A stretch of 64,000 bases of DNA. Source: an uncultured Pelagibacteraceae bacterium. Lineage in GTDB: Bacteria; Pseudomonadota; Alphaproteobacteria; Pelagibacterales; Pelagibacteraceae. The translations under genes were made by a program, and so were the position numbers. The notes below the pieces were generated by a model, which saw only the letters and a list, made by a program, of their open reading frames with translations, did no database searches and was not told where the DNA came from. Each line of letters begins with the position of its first letter. Position 1 is the first letter of the stretch. The stretch is taken from the NCBI GenBank assembly GCA_902588965.1, contig CACIRD010000004.1, positions 1 to 64,000 on the forward strand, written 5' to 3'. Positions 9,539 to 18,499 of the stretch are shown one piece after another.

Positions 9539-10490
9539 AGCTGAATTAATTAAAAAGTATTTTCAAACAATATCAAGTAATAATCCTAGTGCAAATAAAT
9601 TAAATGATGATGTTTTTTTCGATAAAAAAAAAAAATTAGTTGTTTCTATTGACACTTATAATGAGGGTATTCATTTTCCAAATTTTAAATATCCTAATTT
9701 AGTAATTAAAAAAGTTTTAAGATCATCAATTTCTGACTTGATAGCAAAAGGTGTTAAACCTCTATATTATTTTATTTCTGGAAGTGGTAATAAAAAACAA
9801 TTTACAAAAAAAAATTTAAAAAAAATTTCTAAATCGTTATATCAGGAGCAAAAAAAATATAATCTTAAGTTATCTGGAGGTGATACAACAAATTCTAAAA
9901 AAATTTCTTTTTCAATAACAACTATAGGTTTTTCTAATAATATTATCGAGAGAAATAAAGCAAAATTAAATGACGATATATATGTTACAGGAAATATAGG
10001 TGATAGTTTTTTAGGTTTAAGAGTAATTAAAAATAATACTAAAATTAATTCTAAATTAAAAAAATATTTTATTAAAAAATATTATTGCCCTAATTTGCCC
10101 TATAAAATACATAATAAAATATATCAATTTGCAAATACATCTATGGATATTTCTGATGGTTTAGTTTCTGATATGACTAAACTTATTAACAAACAAAAAT
10201 TATCTTTTAGAATAGATGTTAATAAAATCCCTATATCTAAAAATTTAAAAATTTATTTGAAAAAAAATAAAAAAAAAAAAGAAAATTATTTATTCAATGG
10301 TGATGATTATCAGCTACTATTTACATCTTCAAAAAATAAAAGACCTTTGATAAGATTAATTGGAAAAAAAATGAATCAAAAATTTACAATAATTGGCAGA
10401 ATAACTAATAATAAAAAAAATAGTTTAGTAGAATCTGGTAATAATTGCTTAAATTTGAGCAATTTTAAAGGTTATTCACATAAGTTCTAA
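9531..10490 (+). CDS. thiL: Thiamine-monophosphate kinase
   Basis: Phosphorylates thiamine monophosphate to thiamine diphosphate. The protein (319 aa) has the PurM/ThiL fold marks: an acidic metal loop LNDDVFFDKKKKLVVSIDTY, the SISDLIAKGVKP helix, LSGGDTTNS, MDISDGLVSDM and NGDDYQLLFT. The last gene of the riboflavin-nusB-thiL run. After its stop, 82 bp separate it from hppA. Identity is firm. Confidence 0.92.
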   Translation: MDEAELIKKYFQTISSNNPSANKLNDDVFFDKKKKLVVSIDTYNEGIHFPNFKYPNLVIKKVLRSSISDLIAKGVKPLYYFISGSGNKKQFTKKNLKKISKSLYQEQKKYNLKLSGGDTTNSKKISFSITTIGFSNNIIERNKAKLNDDIYVTGNIGDSFLGLRVIKNNTKINSKLKKYFIKKYYCPNLPYKIHNKIYQFANTSMDISDGLVSDMTKLINKQKLSFRIDVNKIPISKNLKIYLKKNKKKKENYLFNGDDYQLLFTSSKNKRPLIRLIGKKMNQKFTIIGRITNNKKNSLVESGNNCLNLSNFKGYSHKF

Positions 10491-10572
10491 TAAGTTAAAT
10501 ATTGCCTTTTATCTTTTTTTTTGTATTGTCCGATTTTTAATATTTACTTAATAATTAATAACTAAGGAATTT

Positions 10573-12678
10573 ATGGAAACTTCAGTATCAAATATATTAC
10601 AACTAATTATTTTATCAGGTTTATTGTCTATAGTTTATGGTTATTTCACGGGCAAAAATATTTTATCATCTAGTGCTGGAAATAATAAAATGCAAGAAAT
10701 AGCATCCGCAATTCAAGTAGGTGCAAAAGCTTATTTAAATAGACAATATAAAACAATTGCAATCGTAGGTGTTGTTGTTCTTGTTATAATAAGTTTTGCA
10801 TTTAATATTTTAGTTGGTTTAGGATATCTGATAGGCGCAACATTGTCTGGAATAGCTGGATATGTTGGAATGCTTGTATCTGTTCAGGCAAATGTGCGAA
10901 CAGCGGAAGCTTCAAGAAAAGGTTTGTCACAAGGTTTATCTATAGCTTTTAAGTCTGGAGCAGTTACAGGTATGTTGGTAGCTGGATTAGCACTTTTGTC
11001 TATAGCAGTTTATTATTATTTATTATTGTCATTTGGGATAGATGAAAGAGAAATTGTTAATGCTCTAGTTGCGTTAGGTTTTGGTGCATCTTTAATCTCA
11101 ATTTTTGCAAGATTAGGTGGTGGAATTTTCACAAAGGGAGCTGATGTAGGTGCAGATTTAGTTGGAAAGGTTGAAGCTGGAATTCCAGAAGATGACCCAA
11201 GAAATCCTGCAGTAATAGCAGACAATGTTGGTGATAATGTTGGTGATTGTGCTGGAATGGCTGCTGATCTTTTTGAAACTTATGCAGTTACAATTGTAGC
11301 AACTATGGTTTTGTCGTCTATATTTTTTCATCAAGATCTTAATATGATGATATACCCTTTGTCTATAGGAGGCGCTTGTATTTTAACCTCAATTATAGGA
11401 ACTTTTTTTGTTAAACTAGGAAAATCAAAAAATATAATGGCAGCTTTATATAAAGGCTTTGTCGTTACTGCTATAACTTCTTTAATAATTTTATACCCTA
11501 TAACTGATTATGTTTTGGGTTTAGATAAAACTTATTCTATTTCTGATAAAACATTTACTGGAAAAAGTTTATATATTTGTGGCGTAATTGGCCTTGTAAT
11601 AACAGGATTAATAATTTGGGTTACTGAATATTATACGGGTACTAATTATAGACCTGTAAAAAGTGTTGCTTCTTCATCAACCACTGGCCATGGTACAAAC
11701 GTAATACAAGGTTTAGCTGTTTCTATGGAGGCTACTGCAGTGCCAGCATTAATAATAGTTGCTGGTATTTTGTTGACAAATTACATTGCAGGACTTTTTG
11801 GTATAGCAATCGCTGTAACCACAATGTTAGCTTTAGCTGGAATGGTAGTTGCTCTTGATGCATACGGACCTGTCACTGATAACGCTGGTGGAATAGCGGA
11901 AATGTCAAACCTCCCAAAAAATGTTAGAAAAACAACAGATGCTTTAGATGCTGTAGGAAATACAACTAAAGCTGTTACAAAAGGTTACGCTATTGGTTCA
12001 GCTGGTTTGGGTGCCTTGGTTTTATTTGCTGCTTACACGGAAGATATAAAACATTTTTCAAAAGTTGCTGGATCAAACTTAGAAGGAATAATTGTTACAT
12101 TTGACTTATCAAATCCATTTGTAGTCGTTGGCTTACTCGTTGGTGGTATGCTACCTTATCTCTTCGGATCTATGGGTATGCAAGCAGTTGGAAGAGCAGG
12201 TGGTGCCGTAGTAATTGAAGTAAGAAGACAATTTAAAAAAATACCTGGTATAATGAAAAGAAAAGCCAAACCAGATTATGGTAGATTAGTTGACTTGCTT
12301 ACCAAAGCGGCAATTAAAGAAATGATTATACCATCATTGCTACCAGTTTTGTCTCCTATAGTTTTATATTTGTTTATTTTGCCCATAGGTGGTCAAGTAG
12401 CAGCATTAGCTGCTGTAGGTGCAATGCTTTTAGGAGTTATAATTACTGGTCTATTTGTGGCAATATCCATGACCGCTGGAGGTGGTGCTTGGGATAATGC
12501 TAAAAAGTATATTGAAGACGGAAACTATGGTGGCAAAGGCTCAGAAGCTCACAAGGCAGCAGTAACAGGTGATACAGTTGGAGATCCCTATAAAGATACA
12601 GCGGGTCCAGCAGTTAATCCAATGATAAAAATTACAAATATAGTTGCACTATTGTTGTTGGCAGTTATTGCTTCTTAA
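10573..12678 (+). CDS. hppA: Membrane-bound proton-translocating pyrophosphatase
   Basis: Integral-membrane H+-pyrophosphatase (701 aa, about 15-16 helices) that uses PPi hydrolysis to pump protons across the inner membrane. The substrate motif [11 protein letters not shown] is at 191-201, followed by [20 protein letters not shown]; a second acidic PPi-binding cluster [18 protein letters not shown] is near the C terminus. In [14 protein letters not shown] the lysine and threonine are those of the potassium-independent subclass (AxxG in potassium-dependent enzymes). Start ATG at 10573 follows an AAGGAAT ribosome site. The stop overlaps the convergent bamE gene by 4 bp. Confidence 0.97.
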   Translation: METSVSNILQLIILSGLLSIVYGYFTGKNILSSSAGNNKMQEIASAIQVGAKAYLNRQYKTIAIVGVVVLVIISFAFNILVGLGYLIGATLSGIAGYVGMLVSVQANVRTAEASRKGLSQGLSIAFKSGAVTGMLVAGLALLSIAVYYYLLLSFGIDEREIVNALVALGFGASLISIFARLGGGIFTKGADVGADLVGKVEAGIPEDDPRNPAVIADNVGDNVGDCAGMAADLFETYAVTIVATMVLSSIFFHQDLNMMIYPLSIGGACILTSIIGTFFVKLGKSKNIMAALYKGFVVTAITSLIILYPITDYVLGLDKTYSISDKTFTGKSLYICGVIGLVITGLIIWVTEYYTGTNYRPVKSVASSSTTGHGTNVIQGLAVSMEATAVPALIIVAGILLTNYIAGLFGIAIAVTTMLALAGMVVALDAYGPVTDNAGGIAEMSNLPKNVRKTTDALDAVGNTTKAVTKGYAIGSAGLGALVLFAAYTEDIKHFSKVAGSNLEGIIVTFDLSNPFVVVGLLVGGMLPYLFGSMGMQAVGRAGGAVVIEVRRQFKKIPGIMKRKAKPDYGRLVDLLTKAAIKEMIIPSLLPVLSPIVLYLFILPIGGQVAALAAVGAMLLGVIITGLFVAISMTAGGGAWDNAKKYIEDGNYGGKGSEAHKAAVTGDTVGDPYKDTAGPAVNPMIKITNIVALLLLAVIAS

Positions 12679-13139
12679 TCTTTGCTCACTTTTTTACCTA
12701 AAGGGTCGTTAATTTTTTGTCTCATACTAGATAAAAAATCATATACAAAAGATCTTTTTGAGTATGTTGATGCTGTGCTTTTTTCAATAAATTTAAGATC
12801 ATTCATTTTGTCTTTATTATAAAATTTTTTACTTGCTAATAAACCACTATCATCTATTTCTATTACCAAAACATTGTTTACTATGAGTTTTTCCTTGCCG
12901 AGTTTATATATAGAGTCTCTTGAAGTTTTTCTTTCTATATAAATCCATACATCGTTATCGAAACTACTTTTTGTCGAAGGTTCGCCTAAAAGTTTTAAGA
13001 TATCGTTTTTATTGGTTTGATTTATTACTATTTTATCGTGTTTTTTTTCTAAAAAATGCACTCCGTGATGTTTTACTACTTTATTTACGGAGCAACTTAA
13101 AATAAAAATAAATGAAAATATAAAAATAATTTTTTTCAT
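12675..13139 (-). CDS. bamE: BamE/SmpA/OmlA-family outer-membrane lipoprotein
   Basis: Small lipoprotein (154 aa) of the SmpA/OmlA/BamE family, an accessory of the BAM outer-membrane protein assembly machine. A signal peptide with lipobox FILSC (Cys16) is followed by the family motif [29 protein letters not shown] in outline (the LLGEPS turn and W-x-Y strand are typical). It stands opposite the CBP3-like gene, whose start lies 2 bp before its own start codon, matching the alphaproteobacterial bamE / cytochrome-chaperone divergent arrangement. No other BAM gene is in the window. Confidence 0.88.
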   Translation of the reverse strand: MKKIIFIFSFIFILSCSVNKVVKHHGVHFLEKKHDKIVINQTNKNDILKLLGEPSTKSSFDNDVWIYIERKTSRDSIYKLGKEKLIVNNVLVIEIDDSGLLASKKFYNKDKMNDLKFIEKSTASTYSKRSFVYDFLSSMRQKINDPLGKKVSKD

Positions 13140-13611
13140 GAATAGTAATTATCTCAACATTTATAACAATTTAATAAAATTCTCTAGAAATAAAAGTATT
13201 ATTCAATCCTTTACTGATAAGGATACCTTTTCTGATAGATTAATAATATTTCTTTTTCACTTTGGTTTTTTTCTACAGGTGTACAAAAATGACGAAAATA
13301 AAGAAAAAATGCAAAAAATCTATGATTTTGTGTTTAGGCAACTAGAACTCAGTATTAGAGAAATAGGCTATGGCGATGCCTCGATTAATAAAAAAATGAA
13401 AACTTACGTAAATACCTTCCATTCCATCTTAGAAAAAATTAATAATTGGGAAAATTTAGATATTGATACTAAAAATAAAATATTAAATAATTTTTTCAAT
13501 ATTACTGAAGAAATGTCAATTTTACGTAATTATTTAGATAAATACAGATTATTCTTGTTAAAAAGTTCTTTAAATTCTTTTACAAAAGGTGTAATTAATT
13601 TGAAATTTTAG
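13138..13611 (+). CDS. Ubiquinol-cytochrome c chaperone (CBP3/UQCC1-like)
   Basis: Member of the CBP3/UQCC1 family needed for cytochrome bc1 complex assembly, 157 aa. The recognisable core is [20 protein letters not shown] followed by a [13 protein letters not shown] helix, the motif around which the family is defined. The N-terminal region is shorter than in many alphaproteobacteria. It sits back to back with bamE and 2 bp before rpmF. In many relatives a DUF177 (YceD-like) gene lies between this gene and rpmF; here it is absent. Confidence 0.82.
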   Translation: MNSNYLNIYNNLIKFSRNKSIIQSFTDKDTFSDRLIIFLFHFGFFLQVYKNDENKEKMQKIYDFVFRQLELSIREIGYGDASINKKMKTYVNTFHSILEKINNWENLDIDTKNKILNNFFNITEEMSILRNYLDKYRLFLLKSSLNSFTKGVINLKF

Positions 13612-13613
13612 TT

Positions 13614-13793
13614 ATGGCCGTACCAAAACGAAAAACATCGAAATCAAGAGCAGGAAAAAGACGTTCTCATATTAAATTCTCTGCAAAGAATATTATAGAG
13701 GACAAAAAAAGTGGTGAATATCGTCTTTCACATCATCTTGATCTTAAAACTGGTATGTATAAAGGAAGACAAGTCTTAGACCCAAAGGAATAA
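13614..13793 (+). CDS. rpmF: 50S ribosomal protein L32
   Basis: A 59-aa ribosomal protein. The translation starts [19 protein letters not shown], the invariant bacterial L32 N terminus, and ends with [10 protein letters not shown]. No zinc cysteines are present, as in alphaproteobacterial L32. It begins 2 bp after the CBP3-like gene and is followed by plsX 18 bp later, the classic rpmF-plsX link between ribosome and lipid synthesis. Confidence 0.97.
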   Translation: MAVPKRKTSKSRAGKRRSHIKFSAKNIIEDKKSGEYRLSHHLDLKTGMYKGRQVLDPKE

Positions 13794-13811
13794 ATAATTT
13801 ATAATCTTTTA

Positions 13812-14816
13812 ATGTCAAAAGTTATAACAATTGCTGTTGATGCAATGGGTGGTGACGGCTCACCTAAAAAAGTAATAGATGGGATAGTTCATCATTACTC
13901 CTCTACAAGTAATATAAAATATTTAATCTTTGGTGATAAAGACCGTATAAAAAATCTTATACCTAACAAAATCAATAAAAATAGTTTTGAAATAATCCAT
14001 ACCAGCAAAGCTGTAGATGGTAAAGATACTCCATTAGAGGCTGCAAAAAGAGGCAAGGATACAAGTATGTGGCTGGCAATACAAAGTGTTAAAGAAAAAA
14101 AAGCTGATATAGTTATTTCTGCAGGGAATACAGGAGCTTTATTAGTTATAGCTAAACTTAATTTAAAAATGATCGAAAATATAGATAAACCAGCTTTATC
14201 AGCTCTTTGGCCGAATAAAAAAGGAATGAGTGTAGTTTTAGATCTTGGTGCAAATATAGAATGTAATGACAAAAATTTAATTGATTTTGCAATAATGGGT
14301 TCATCATTATTTAAATCTCTTTATCCTGACGAAAAAGCAAAAGTAGCACTACTAAATATTGGTTCTGAGGAAATGAAAGGTAATGAGGTAATAAAAAATA
14401 CTTATCAAAAGTTAAATCAAATACAAAGTGAAGATTACGATTTCAAAGGCTTCATTGAAGGAAGTCATTTAATGAATGGAGATGTTAATGTAATTGTTTC
14501 TGATGGATTTACAGGAAACGTTGCACTGAAAACTGCTGAGGGAACTGCTAATTTCATAACCGGTGAATTAAGAAAAGCATTATCGACTTCAATAGTAGGT
14601 AAAATTTCTAGTTTAATTAACATAGTTAATTTAAATAAATTTAAAAAAAGACTAGATCCTAGACTTTACAATGGAGCAATTTTTATAGGCTTAGACTCGC
14701 CTGTTGTTAAAAGTCATGGTGCAACTGATTTTATAGGTTTTTCTAATTCACTAACAGTATGTGAAAAAATTATAAAAGCTGATTTAATTAGCAAAATTAA
14801 AAAAAATATTAATTAA
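13812..14816 (+). CDS. plsX: Phosphate acyltransferase PlsX
   Basis: Makes acyl-phosphate from acyl-ACP for phospholipid synthesis. The 334-aa protein has the typical start ITIAVDAMGGDGSPKKVIDG, ISAGNTGALLVIAKL, VVLDLGANIECN, VSDGFTGNVALKTAEG and a GLDSPVVKSHG C-terminal motif. Upstream is rpmF. Downstream, the fatty-acid initiation gene fabH that normally follows plsX is missing; the plsX stop overlaps the start of ihfA by one base. Confidence 0.97.
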   Translation: MSKVITIAVDAMGGDGSPKKVIDGIVHHYSSTSNIKYLIFGDKDRIKNLIPNKINKNSFEIIHTSKAVDGKDTPLEAAKRGKDTSMWLAIQSVKEKKADIVISAGNTGALLVIAKLNLKMIENIDKPALSALWPNKKGMSVVLDLGANIECNDKNLIDFAIMGSSLFKSLYPDEKAKVALLNIGSEEMKGNEVIKNTYQKLNQIQSEDYDFKGFIEGSHLMNGDVNVIVSDGFTGNVALKTAEGTANFITGELRKALSTSIVGKISSLINIVNLNKFKKRLDPRLYNGAIFIGLDSPVVKSHGATDFIGFSNSLTVCEKIIKADLISKIKKNIN

Positions 14817-15118
14817 TGAGAATAAATTTAACCAAAAAAGACATTATTAATTCCATCTATATGCAAATTGGTTTTTCTAAAAAAATATCTGAAAACTTAT
14901 TTGATGATATGTTTGACTCAATTTTAGATAATTTAATTACATATAAGAAAGTGAAAATCTCTAAATTTGGAACATTTACAATACGAAAAAAAAAAAGTAG
15001 ACCTGGTGTAAATTTTAAAACAAGAGAGCAAAAGATTATATCTGAAAGAAGTGTTTTATTATTTAAACCATCGAAAGAATTTAAAGAATTTATTAATAAT
15101 ATAGATGAAAAAACTTAA
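14816..15118 (+). CDS. ihfA: Integration host factor alpha / HU-family DNA-bending protein
   Basis: HU/IHF family protein of 100 aa. It starts with NLTKKDIINSIYMQIGFSKK, contains VKISKFGTFTIRKKKSRPG (the strand before the DNA-binding arm) and NFKTREQKIISERSVLLFKPS at the arm and return strand. The RPG tip proline for DNA intercalation is present. Position before a MerR regulator is the standard ihfA-merR pairing in alphaproteobacteria, which favours IHF alpha over HU. It overlaps the MerR gene by 14 bp. Confidence 0.88.
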   Translation: MRINLTKKDIINSIYMQIGFSKKISENLFDDMFDSILDNLITYKKVKISKFGTFTIRKKKSRPGVNFKTREQKIISERSVLLFKPSKEFKEFINNIDEKT

Positions 15119-15482
15119 TAAAGCATATAAATCAATAGGCGAAGTTGCAGAAATTCTTGATTTAAAAAATATCAAAAGTGGAAAATTGAATACTCACACG
15201 ATAAGATTTTGGGAAAAAAGTTTTAAATTAATAAAACCAAAGGTATTTAATTCTAATAGAAGGTATTATGATATGAAAACAATTGATATTCTCAAAAAGG
15301 TAAAATTTTTACTCAAAGATCAAGGCATGACTATAAATGGTGTTAAAAAAATCCTTGAAAACAAGAAGTCTTTAAGACTTGACGATTCATCAAATGAAAC
15401 TATAAACCTTACTGATAGTAATTTAAAAACAAAATTAAATAAGATTTCTAAAATTATTAAAGAACTTAAGGAATTTAAATAG
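15105..15482 (+). CDS. MerR-family transcriptional regulator
   Basis: A 125-aa regulator with an N-terminal MerR winged helix: SIGEVAEILDLK, THTIRFWEKSFKLIKPKVFN and RRYYDMKTIDILKKVKFLL, then a coiled dimerisation helix rich in Lys and Asn. No cysteine-based or other effector-binding domain follows, so the signal sensed cannot be inferred. It overlaps ihfA upstream and has no spacing before rpmG, so it is co-transcribed with housekeeping genes rather than with a detoxification target. The family call is secure, the regulon unknown. Confidence 0.86.
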   Translation: MKKLNKAYKSIGEVAEILDLKNIKSGKLNTHTIRFWEKSFKLIKPKVFNSNRRYYDMKTIDILKKVKFLLKDQGMTINGVKKILENKKSLRLDDSSNETINLTDSNLKTKLNKISKIIKELKEFK

Positions 15483-15674
15483 ATGGCAAAAAAAACACAT
15501 GTTAAAGTTAGACTAGTTCCTGAAGGAAAACCTGATAGCCCATTTTTTTATTATGTGAAAAAACCTTCAGGAGGTGAAAAGGCAAAAGTTAAGTTAAAAG
15601 CTAGAAAATATAATCCCAGTACTAGAAAACATGAAATTTTTGTTGAAAAAAAACTTCCACCACATAGCAAATAA
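15483..15674 (+). CDS. rpmG: 50S ribosomal protein L33
   Basis: A 63-aa ribosomal protein of the large subunit. It begins MAKKTHVKVRLVPEGK, continues FFYYVKKPSGGEKAKVKLKA and ends with the L33 signature KYNPSTRKHEIFVEKKL. Cysteines are absent, so it is the zinc-independent form. It is several residues longer than the usual 55 aa, through a small insertion near residues 14-20 and a few more at the C terminus. It follows the MerR gene directly and converges on the chorismate mutase gene 2 bp away. Confidence 0.9.
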   Translation: MAKKTHVKVRLVPEGKPDSPFFYYVKKPSGGEKAKVKLKARKYNPSTRKHEIFVEKKLPPHSK

Positions 15675-15676
15675 TT

Positions 15677-15967
15677 TTATTTTTTTTTAAATATTTTTTT
15701 TTCATATTCTATGTAAGACCAAATCATATTTTTCCATATTCTGTTCGTAATTTTTGGATCTATATTATTAGAAATTGATTTTTTTCGTATTTTATATAAA
15801 ATTTTTTTTATTCTTTGCTGGTCTACTATTTCTTTTTTGAATTCCTTAAGCATTACAACTTCTTTAACTAGACTTGTTCTTTTTTTTATCAATTTGATCA
15901 ATTTATTATCAAGATTATCGAGTTTTTTTCTAACTATCTTTAATTTTTTTTTATTTTTTGGCGACAT
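15677..15967 (-). CDS. Chorismate mutase (type II, AroQ)
   Basis: Small all-helical AroQ-class chorismate mutase (96 aa), converting chorismate to prephenate for Phe and Tyr synthesis. Features are VRKKLDNLDNKLIKLIKKRT in helix 1, VVDQQR-like EIVDQQRIKKILYKI in helix 2 and a C-terminal MIWSYIEYEKKIF helix. The protein is extremely lysine-rich. It lies convergent to rpmG and divergent from ctaA. The order of short helices and the key Arg/Lys/Gln positions fit; identity is good but short alpha-helical proteins carry some risk. Confidence 0.82.
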   Translation of the reverse strand: MSPKNKKKLKIVRKKLDNLDNKLIKLIKKRTSLVKEVVMLKEFKKEIVDQQRIKKILYKIRKKSISNNIDPKITNRIWKNMIWSYIEYEKKIFKKK

Positions 15968-16010
15968 TTATTCAATTGGTTTTATTAAAAAATAATATAT
16001 TTATTCCAAT

Positions 16011-17027
16011 ATGTACATACAAAATACACAACTAAAAAAATTCATTACATATTGGCTGGGCTTAATGTTTATAATCATATCCATAATGATTGTGGTGGGT
16101 GGCTTGACTAGATTGACTGATTCGGGTCTTTCTATAACTCAGTGGGAACTATTCACAGGTTTCTTACCACCTTTTACCGAAAGTAAGTGGGTTTATTATT
16201 TTGATTTATACAAACAAATTCCTGAATTTAAACTTCAGAACTATTCAATGACAATGAATGAATTTAAAGTAATTTTTTGGTGGGAGTGGGCTCATAGATT
16301 TTTAGGTAGATTAATAGGTTTATTTTTTTTAATCCCTTTAATTTACTTCACACTTAAAATCGGTTTTTTAAATTTAAAAAATCTGTATTTCATTTTTTTA
16401 CTCATTTGTTTTCAAGGATTTATTGGCTGGTATATGGTTTCTAGTGGTTTAATAGATAGGGTAGATGTTAGTCACTACAGACTGTCTATACATTTAGTTG
16501 TAGCATTTATTATTTTGTCCTTGATTTTATGGAACTTTTTGAAATTTAATAATTTTAAGACTACAGATTATAAAATTAAATTTTATCTTCCAGCGTTTTT
16601 TTTACTTTTGATTTTCTTACAAATTTCAATAGGGGCATTTGTTTCAGGAATGGACGCAGGTACGATTTATACTTCATGGCCGATGATGGGATCTTCTTAT
16701 TTTCCCGATGATAATGATTTTGTTAATCTGTTTAAGTTAGCAGCATTTAATGATCCGTCATTGGTGCAATTTATGCATAGAAACTTGGCTTATTTGATAA
16801 CTGCATTTTATTTTTTTATTACTTTTTATATATATAAAAATAAATTAAAAAAATTCTACTTTGCTATCAAGATAATAGGTTTTTTTTTACTCTTACAGGT
16901 AATATTGGGAATACTAACTTTGCTTAACGGTGCACAGATTTATTTATCATCTATGCACCAAATAAGTTCTATATTTTTAGTAAGTTCTTGTGTTTATCTT
17001 TTATTTTTAAACTCAAAATCTAACTAA
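16011..17027 (+). CDS. ctaA: Heme A synthase
   Basis: Membrane enzyme hydroxylating heme O to heme A for cytochrome c oxidase, 338 aa with about eight membrane segments. Alphaproteobacterial CtaA motifs are GGLTRLTDSGLSITQWE, WWEWAHRFLGRLIGL, GWYMVSSGL, HLVVAFIIL, GAFVSGMDAGTIYTSWP, FMHRNLAYL and SMHQISSIF, containing the conserved heme-binding histidines. It starts 43 bp after the divergent chorismate mutase gene and its end overlaps the convergent metY by 8 bp. Confidence 0.95.
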   Translation: MYIQNTQLKKFITYWLGLMFIIISIMIVVGGLTRLTDSGLSITQWELFTGFLPPFTESKWVYYFDLYKQIPEFKLQNYSMTMNEFKVIFWWEWAHRFLGRLIGLFFLIPLIYFTLKIGFLNLKNLYFIFLLICFQGFIGWYMVSSGLIDRVDVSHYRLSIHLVVAFIILSLILWNFLKFNNFKTTDYKIKFYLPAFFLLLIFLQISIGAFVSGMDAGTIYTSWPMMGSSYFPDDNDFVNLFKLAAFNDPSLVQFMHRNLAYLITAFYFFITFYIYKNKLKKFYFAIKIIGFFLLLQVILGILTLLNGAQIYLSSMHQISSIFLVSSCVYLLFLNSKSN

Positions 17028-18348
17028 CAGCTTTTAAACTTGGTTTGCCCGAGGCGTCTAAAGCTTGTTTAAGATCAGCTATAATATCATCTGGATGTTC
17101 AATGCCTATAGATAGTCTTACATAACCTGGTGTTACACCGGCAGCTAAAAGTTCTTCCTCTGACAATTGACTATGGGTTGTAGTAGCTGGGTGTATTGCT
17201 AAACTTCTTGCATCTCCTATATTGGCAACATGATAAAACATTTTAAGTGCTTCAATAAATTTTTTACCTGCTTCAACACCGCCTTTAACTTCAATTCCAA
17301 TTAAAGCACCATTACCACCAGAAAAATATTTTTTAGCACGATCACCTACAACACCTTTGTGCAATGTTGGATAAATTACTCTATCAACATTTTTGTGTTT
17401 CTGAAGGAAATCAACTACTTTTTGTGCGTTAGAGCAATGTTGTTTCATTCTTAAAGGAGCAGTTTCTAGTCCTTGTATAATTCCCCAAGCATTATCAGGC
17501 GCTAAAGGAGCACCTAAATCTCTTAGCAAACAAACTCTAGCACGAACTGCAAATGAAACATTTGCTCCTGTTAATTGTGGAACTACTTCACCCCATTTTG
17601 CTCCACCATAACTCATATCAGGTTCATTAAATAATGGTTGTCTTTTAGGGTCTGCTGTCCAGTCAAAATTACCACCATCAACTAAACATCCTCCTATTAC
17701 AGTACCATGTCCACCAATAAATTTTGTTAATGAATGAACTACTACAGCAGCTCCATGATCTAATGGTTTGCAAATTATAGGTGCAGCTGTATTATCCATA
17801 ATTAGTGGAATATTATGTTTTCTACCAATGTCCGAAACTTCCTTAATTGGAAAAACTCTTAAGTATGGGTTTGGCAAAGTTTCAGCGTAAAAACATCTAG
17901 TCTTCTCATCAATTGCCTTTTCAAAATTTTTAGGATCAGATGGATCAGCATATCTTACCTCGATACCAAGTTTTTTTAAAGTGTGAGTAAATAAATTTAC
18001 TGTACCACCATATAGATCAGTAGAACTTACAAAGTTATCTCCAGCTTGGCAGACATTTACAATAGCAAATGTTGATGCTGCTTGACCAGATCCTACTGTT
18101 ACGCAGGCCAAACCATTTTCTAGCGCTGCAACTCTTTTTTCTAAAACGTCATTTGTTGGATTCATAATTCTTGTATAAATGTTTCCAAACTCTTTTAACG
18201 CAAAAAGATTAGCAGCGTGACCTGTGTTATTAAATTGATATGATGTTGTTCTATATATTGGAACTGCTACAGCTGTAGTAGCAGGATCACTTCTGTAATC
18301 TCCGCCGTGCAAAGCTATAGTTTCCGGATTTTTTGATTGTTTTGACAT
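17020..18348 (-). CDS. metY: O-acetylhomoserine sulfhydrylase
   Basis: PLP-dependent Cys/Met metabolism enzyme, 442 aa, making homocysteine from O-acetylhomoserine and sulfide. It begins with ETIALHGGDYRSDPATTAVA and PIYRTTSYQF, and has YTRIMNPTNDVLEKRVAALE, the PLP-lysine motif VVHSLTKFIGGHGT (about 203-216) and a C-terminal VRLSIGIEHPDDIIADL. Length above 420 aa and the HGG start favour MetY over MetB/MetZ. A strong GGGAGG ribosome site precedes it, embedded in a probable SAM riboswitch, so methionine-cycle feedback is likely. Confidence 0.94.
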   Translation of the reverse strand: MSKQSKNPETIALHGGDYRSDPATTAVAVPIYRTTSYQFNNTGHAANLFALKEFGNIYTRIMNPTNDVLEKRVAALENGLACVTVGSGQAASTFAIVNVCQAGDNFVSSTDLYGGTVNLFTHTLKKLGIEVRYADPSDPKNFEKAIDEKTRCFYAETLPNPYLRVFPIKEVSDIGRKHNIPLIMDNTAAPIICKPLDHGAAVVVHSLTKFIGGHGTVIGGCLVDGGNFDWTADPKRQPLFNEPDMSYGGAKWGEVVPQLTGANVSFAVRARVCLLRDLGAPLAPDNAWGIIQGLETAPLRMKQHCSNAQKVVDFLQKHKNVDRVIYPTLHKGVVGDRAKKYFSGGNGALIGIEVKGGVEAGKKFIEALKMFYHVANIGDARSLAIHPATTTHSQLSEEELLAAGVTPGYVRLSIGIEHPDDIIADLKQALDASGKPSLKAVS

Positions 18349-18351
18349 TAA

Positions 18352-18425
18352 TTTCCTCCCTTTTTCAAAATTTATTCTATTACAATTAAGACGATCGTTT
18401 CAAGTTAATAAAAAACCTTTATACA
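18352..18425 (-). promoter_or_regulatory. Probable SAM-II/SAM-V-type riboswitch upstream of metY
   Basis: The metY leader (read on the minus strand) contains an ACUUGAAACGAUCGUCUUAA core and ends in AAAAAGGGAGG just before the start codon. A UUUAUU/AAUAAA stem can enclose the core, and a UCUU in its loop can pair with AAGG at the Shine-Dalgarno site, giving an H-type pseudoknot that hides the ribosome site. This topology and the CUUGnAACG-like core resemble SAM-V, known upstream of metY-type genes in marine alphaproteobacteria. The match is from memory of the class, and the stem is only six A-U pairs, so a covariance-model hit is needed. Confidence 0.58.
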
Positions 18426-18431
18426 CAAGGA

Positions 18432-18460
18432 TTTTTAGGCCAATTAATACAACCTATCAA
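18432..18460 (-). promoter_or_regulatory. Predicted sigma-70 promoter of metY
   Basis: On the minus strand, TTGATA (18455-18460) and TAAAAA (18432-18437) are separated by 17 bp, giving a transcript start near 18425 and a leader of about 75-80 nt that covers the riboswitch candidate. It lies back to back with the rplM promoter. Confidence 0.5.
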
Positions 18461-18489
18461 TTGACATATTAAATAATTAAAAGTATTAA
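18461..18489 (+). promoter_or_regulatory. Predicted sigma-70 promoter of rplM-rpsI
   Basis: A consensus TTGACA (18461-18466), a 17-bp spacer and TATTAA (18484-18489) stand just before rplM. The expected transcript start is only a few bases before the ATG at 18500, so the mRNA would be nearly leaderless from this promoter; no Shine-Dalgarno sequence is seen in the gap. Confidence 0.6.
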
Positions 18490-18499
18490 TCCCAGCACA

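Noticed and set aside
10491-10572. Riboswitch or terminator between thiL and hppA
   Set aside because: Only AT-rich sequence without a convincing hairpin.
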